Part shown: positions 60,932-64,000 of the stretch, piece after piece
Layout: each line of letters begins with the position of its first letter
Numbering within the stretch: the first letter of the stretch is position 1
The notes under the pieces: generated by a model
The model's input: the letters and a program-made list of their open reading frames with translations, nothing else
Database searches by the model: none
Told to the model about the DNA's origin: nothing
Program-made: the position numbers and the translations under genes
Source: Candidatus Latescibacterota bacterium
GTDB taxonomy: Bacteria > Latescibacterota > UBA2968 > UBA8231
Assembly (NCBI GenBank): GCA_022819745.1
Contig: JAJEGS010000039.1
Span: 372,001 to 436,000 of the forward strand
DNA length: 64,000 nt
Reading direction: 5' to 3'

Positions 60932-61920
60932 GAGATGCCTCGGCTGAGCTTGTCGAAGCCCCCGGCGTGCAGATGACAAGCCGCCTGGCGCTCAGCAGCC
61001 ACCTCTTCCAACTCCGGCACGCTGTCCGAGCAGCTATCCATCACCTGCGGACAACGCGGATAGAAGGGACACCCCGGCGGCGGCTCCAGCAAGGAAGGCG
61101 GCAGTCCGGGAATGCCGCGAAACACGCCCTTGCGCTCCAGCGACGGCAGGCTTTCTACCAACATGCGCGTGTACGGATGCAGCGGCTCTTCGAGCAGACT
61201 CTGCACCGGCCCAAGTTCGGCCAATCGGCCAGCGTACATCACGCCGATGCGGTCCACGCATTGAGCCATCAGCCCCATATCGTGCCCCACCAAAATCACC
61301 GCAGCGTCGAGTTCCTGTTGCACGCGGAACAAAGTGTCCATCACCCGCTTCTGCACGACCACGTCCAAGGCGCTAGTTGGCTCGTCAGCGATGATCACCT
61401 GGGGACGCAAAGCCACGGCAATGGCCATGCCCACGCGCTGCTTCATGCCGCCGCTGAGTTCGTGGGGGTACATGCGCGCCGTCGCCGGGTCCAATTCAAC
61501 CAGTGCCAGCAGACTTCTAACCCGCTCCTGCAGAGCCTCGCGGTCCGGCCGCTCCTCGTGCGCCTCAATCGTGTCGGCGATCTGCGCACCCACGCGCATC
61601 ACCGGATTAAGCGAGTTCATCACACCTTGGGGAATTAGGGAAATCCGCGAAAAGCGCACGCTCCGCATCTCTTCCTCAGCCAGCGACAACAACTCCAATT
61701 CGTCGAGATCAACCCGCCCCCCCTCAATCCGTCCGGGCGGCCGAATCAGTTGCATCAAAGCCATCGCCGTCGTCGATTTGCCCGATCCCGACTCGCCCAC
61801 CAAGCCCAGCCGCTCCCCCGACCGCAACTCAAAGCCGACGCCCTCCACGGCGCGCACCGGCCCCCTCGGAGTGTGGTAGTGAACGCGCAGGTCCTGCACC
61901 CGCAACACGACGCGGCTCAC
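60928..61920 (-). CDS. Peptide-type ABC transporter ATP-binding protein D
   Basis: About 330 residues from GTG 61920 (VSRVVLRVQDLRVHYHTPRG), overlapping the permease C stop as GTGA; a longer frame into gene C is rejected. It shows Walker A GESGSGKSTTAMAL, signature LSGGMKQRVGMAIAVAL, Walker B VIIADEPTSALD, H-loop LVGHDMG and the C-terminal CPFYPRCPQVMDSCSD cysteine motif of oligopeptide ATPases. Its last codons (GGFDKLSRGIS) are derived from a REP-like TGAGCTTGTCGAA element at 60945-60957, so the C-terminus has been altered by a repeat insertion. Confidence 0.95.
   Translation of the reverse strand: MSRVVLRVQDLRVHYHTPRGPVRAVEGVGFELRSGERLGLVGESGSGKSTTAMALMQLIRPPGRIEGGRVDLDELELLSLAEEEMRSVRFSRISLIPQGVMNSLNPVMRVGAQIADTIEAHEERPDREALQERVRSLLALVELDPATARMYPHELSGGMKQRVGMAIAVALRPQVIIADEPTSALDVVVQKRVMDTLFRVQQELDAAVILVGHDMGLMAQCVDRIGVMYAGRLAELGPVQSLLEEPLHPYTRMLVESLPSLERKGVFRGIPGLPPSLLEPPPGCPFYPRCPQVMDSCSDSVPELEEVAAERQAACHLHAGGFDKLSRGIS
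60942..60960. repeat. REP-like element inside the 3' end of ATPase D
   Basis: The core TGAGCTTGTCGAA (60945-60957), flanked by GGC and GCC, is the same as an arm of the element at 54421-54433 on the opposite strand. It contributes the final residues of ATPase D and lies just upstream of the F start. Confidence 0.5.
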
Positions 61921-62774
61921 GACGAGACCTTCCATATGCGCGGATTGGCGATGCGGTCCAACCCCATAGAGACGAGGAACAAGCCAATGAAAATCAGCAC
62001 GATCATCGCAATCGGCGGTGCCCACCACCACCACATTCCCCGCAGCAGCGAAGTGTAGTACAAAGCCCAGTAAATGGTCATCCCAAGCGTAGGCTCGTTC
62101 TGCGGCCCCAAACCCAGCGCTTCTAGCCCGATCGAGGCCAACACCGCCGCCCCCACGGCACTGACAAAGCTAGCCGCCAGATAGGGCAGCAAATTCGGCA
62201 GCAACTCTCGAGCGATAATTTCCAAGTCCTTCATGCCAGAAAGCCGCGCCACCTGCACGTACGCGCGCTCGCGCATCGACAGCACCTGCGAGCGAATCGT
62301 GCGCGTCGGCAGCATCCACGCCAGCGAGGCCACCACGAGGGCCATCATATCGACCGTAACAGCCGTACGCAGCGAAGTGGCCAGCACCACGAGGAACAGC
62401 AGGCCAGGCACAGTCAGCAGCACGTCGGCAGCACCCCGGATCAGGGTGTCCACCAAGCCACCAAAGTACCCAGCGAGGAAGCCAAGGATAATACCGATAC
62501 CAAGTCCCACAGCACCGGCGAGAAAGCCAACCCTAAGCGTAAGCGGCGTACCCGCCACCATCACCGCAAGCAAATCCCGCCCCGCCGCGTCCGTGCCGAG
62601 AAGATGCTCCAGCGACGGCGACAAGTTGGGTTCCGCCGAGCCGACGCGGGCCAGATCCGTATCGACGAACAGGGTCCCCACCGGACCAAAGGCGAGTACC
62701 ACAAAGACGACGATTAAGCCGGCCGCAAGCTGGGGGTGGCGGCGCGCCGCCGCGAAGATCGGCGAGAGCGTCAT
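61917..62774 (-). CDS. Peptide-type ABC transporter permease C
   Basis: A 285-residue inner-membrane permease of the DppC/OppC type. One helix at 15-35, then the periplasmic loop ending HLLGTDAAGRDLLAVMVAGTPLTLRVG, which is the standard start of the BPD_transp_1 domain, then about five helices with the EAA-like loop YVQVARLSGMKDLEIIARELLPNLLPYL. It starts with ATG 62774 overlapping the permease B stop (ATGA) and ends overlapping ATPase D. It forms the channel with permease B. Confidence 0.95.
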   Translation of the reverse strand: MTLSPIFAAARRHPQLAAGLIVVFVVLAFGPVGTLFVDTDLARVGSAEPNLSPSLEHLLGTDAAGRDLLAVMVAGTPLTLRVGFLAGAVGLGIGIILGFLAGYFGGLVDTLIRGAADVLLTVPGLLFLVVLATSLRTAVTVDMMALVVASLAWMLPTRTIRSQVLSMRERAYVQVARLSGMKDLEIIARELLPNLLPYLAASFVSAVGAAVLASIGLEALGLGPQNEPTLGMTIYWALYYTSLLRGMWWWWAPPIAMIVLIFIGLFLVSMGLDRIANPRIWKVSS

Positions 62775-63772
62775 CGGCGGTAGGCAATGCGCGGATCGAG
62801 AAGCGGATACACCAAATCGAGAATCAAGGTCACCACGGCGATGGCGAGGATAACCATGAGTACGACGCCGTAAATGACAAAGTAGTCAAAAGTCTGCACG
62901 GCCCGGTACAGCACCGTGCCGACACCCGGATATGCGAACACCACCTCCACCAGCACGGCCCCAGACACCACGTAGCCCATGGCCAGCGCCAAAGCCGTAG
63001 TCTGCGGCAACAGCGCGTTGCGCAAGGCGTAGCGGAAGAAAATCTCGCGGCTCTTCAGACCCCGCGCCTCGGCGTAGTTGACGTAGTCCTCGCCTTGGAC
63101 AGTCACCATCATACCGCGCATCGACAAAGCCCAAAACCCCACTGACGACAGCACAATCGACAAGGCGGGGACAATGGAGTGATAGATCACGTCAATAGCA
63201 AAGGCCAACGTCGGCCCCGGCAGCGTCCCCAAAGTAAAACCACCGCCGAGCGGAAAGGCGCGCAGAGTGAAACCTAGAAGAAAGACGAGAACTAGTCCGA
63301 GCAAGTAATAAGGAATCGCCGACAGCGCCAAGAACGGCGCGGCAAAGTAGTGTAGGGCACCGGGTGATCGCGGCCAAGCCAGCAACGCGCCGAGCACCGT
63401 GCCGAGAGCAAAGGCAATCAGCGTCGCCGTCGTCAGCAGCCCAAGCGTCCACGGCAAGGCGCGCATGATAATGTCAGAAGCACGGCTCGGAAAGTTGGCA
63501 ATGGAGACTCCAAAGTCGAGGCGCGCCACATCCCCTAAATAGCGCAAGTACTGCTTCCACAGCGGCTGATCGAGACCGAAGCGAGCCTCGTACGTGGCCA
63601 CCACAGCCTCCATATCAGTCTTACCCGCGCCGCCGAAGGACACCGCCTGCAACAGGCGCTCGCGGATGGGATTCACCGGGGCCATCCGAGGCATCAAGAA
63701 GTTGATGGTAGCCCCCGCCCACACGATCAGCAGAAACACCCCGAAGCGTCGAAAGACGTAGTTAAGCGACAA
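62771..63772 (-). CDS. Peptide-type ABC transporter permease B
   Basis: A 333-residue inner-membrane permease of the DppB/OppB type: an N-terminal helix (YVFRRFGVFLLIVWAGATINFLMPRM), a periplasmic loop with RFGLDQPLWKQYLRYLGDVARLDFGVSI, and five further helices with the ATPase-contact loop DYVNYAEARGLKSREIFFRYALRNALLPQ. The loop is longer than in E. coli DppB because of a stretch near residues 45-55. It begins six bases after the enolase-superfamily gene and overlaps permease C. The imported solute is unknown; neighbours suggest a carbohydrate-derived compound. Confidence 0.95.
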   Translation of the reverse strand: MSLNYVFRRFGVFLLIVWAGATINFLMPRMAPVNPIRERLLQAVSFGGAGKTDMEAVVATYEARFGLDQPLWKQYLRYLGDVARLDFGVSIANFPSRASDIIMRALPWTLGLLTTATLIAFALGTVLGALLAWPRSPGALHYFAAPFLALSAIPYYLLGLVLVFLLGFTLRAFPLGGGFTLGTLPGPTLAFAIDVIYHSIVPALSIVLSSVGFWALSMRGMMVTVQGEDYVNYAEARGLKSREIFFRYALRNALLPQTTALALAMGYVVSGAVLVEVVFAYPGVGTVLYRAVQTFDYFVIYGVVLMVILAIAVVTLILDLVYPLLDPRIAYRR

Positions 63773-63778
63773 GTCAAC

Positions 63779-64000
63779 TCACTCCGCGTCGAAGAAGCCG
63801 AGGTCCTCGCGCGCCGCGCTGCGCGCCACTTCCTCGTCGAGTGTGACTCCGAGACCGGGCGCTTGCGGCAATGGGATCCGCCCATTGACGATAAGATCGC
63901 GTTCCACCGTGAGACTATTCCACAGCTCGTTGTCGAGATGGTGGAACTCCAACACCTGAAAGTTGGGCGAAGCAGCGCACGTGTGGCACATGGCCACAGT
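63779..64000 (-). CDS. Enolase-superfamily (mandelate racemase/muconate lactonizing-like) enzyme, C-terminal part
   Basis: Only the last 73 residues are in the window. AASPNFQVLEFHHLDNELWNSL, DLIVNGRIPLPQAPGLGVTLDEEVAR and the closing acidic tail match the C-terminal barrel end and capping segment of mandelate racemase-type sugar-acid dehydratases and racemases. These enzymes abstract an alpha-proton from carboxylates with Mg2+. The gene continues beyond 64000; it is the first visible gene of the ABC-transport unit, which hints that an acid sugar is the substrate. Confidence 0.85.
   Translation of the reverse strand, partial: TVAMCHTCAASPNFQVLEFHHLDNELWNSLTVERDLIVNGRIPLPQAPGLGVTLDEEVARSAAREDLGFFDAE

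Overview
The window is about 64 kb of a GC-rich bacterial chromosome with no rRNA or tRNA gene that I could recognise. The gene content is: a TonB receptor, surface protein and PorV-like trio; four large OPT/DUF6785-type membrane proteins; three Gfo/Idh/MocA oxidoreductases; a sulfatase; a family-2 glycosidase relative; and peptide-type ABC transport. This points to an uncultured, Gram-negative, polymer-degrading lineage of the FCB/Latescibacterota/Poribacteria kind. That placement is inferred from gene families, not from a marker gene.

Layout. 1-348: 5' end of ilvC (runs off the window). 0.7-11.1 kb: FemAB-like acyltransferase, an OPT-like/DUF6785 transporter pair, an M55 D-aminopeptidase, and a 1466-residue fusion of a degenerate M28 peptidase to an FtsX-type permease. 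11.1-19.5 kb: DUF433 protein, Nramp-like transporter, and the PorV-like/FlgD-tail/TonB trio. 19.8-22.9 kb: Gfo/Idh/MocA enzyme plus DUF6785 transporter. 23.1-26.8 kb: tightly packed operon of CDP-alcohol phosphatidyltransferase, MscS-like channel, a soluble MgtE-like protein and MgtE. 27.0-33.0 kb: HpaI-aldolase relative, two small secreted barrel-like proteins bracketing an AT-richer BglII/BstYI-type restriction-modification pair, and another DUF6785 transporter. 33.1-35.9 kb: an operator-bearing promoter, a 29-residue leader peptide, an MBL hydrolase and a CocE-type hydrolase, all coupled by overlaps.

From the right edge down to 35.9 kb everything is on the minus strand and looks like one long catabolic unit: enolase-superfamily enzyme, peptide-type ABC permeases B and C, ATPases D and F, then substrate-binding lipoprotein, GH2-like protein, sulfatase, metallophosphoesterase, two Gfo/Idh/MocA enzymes and a small RHH-like protein. 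This unit is interrupted at 44.8-59.8 kb, exactly between ATPase F and the binding protein, by a 15 kb defence island.

The island is the most interesting part. It encodes a 1763-residue DEAD helicase/DUF1998/PD-(D/E)XK-like fusion, an SNF2/RapA-like helicase, an AlbA_2 (Schlafen-type) protein with a GHKL-like ATPase region and winged helix, a large N6-adenine methyltransferase whose tail is frame-broken through three imperfect repeats, and a PIN toxin/antitoxin pair coupled to that tail by an ATGA overlap. These parts match those of class 1 DISARM, but the A and B functions are fused, a nuclease-like tail is added, and the separate PLD protein DrmC is absent. Near-identical palindromic repeats sit at both island edges, and an 11-bp-period array precedes the methyltransferase.
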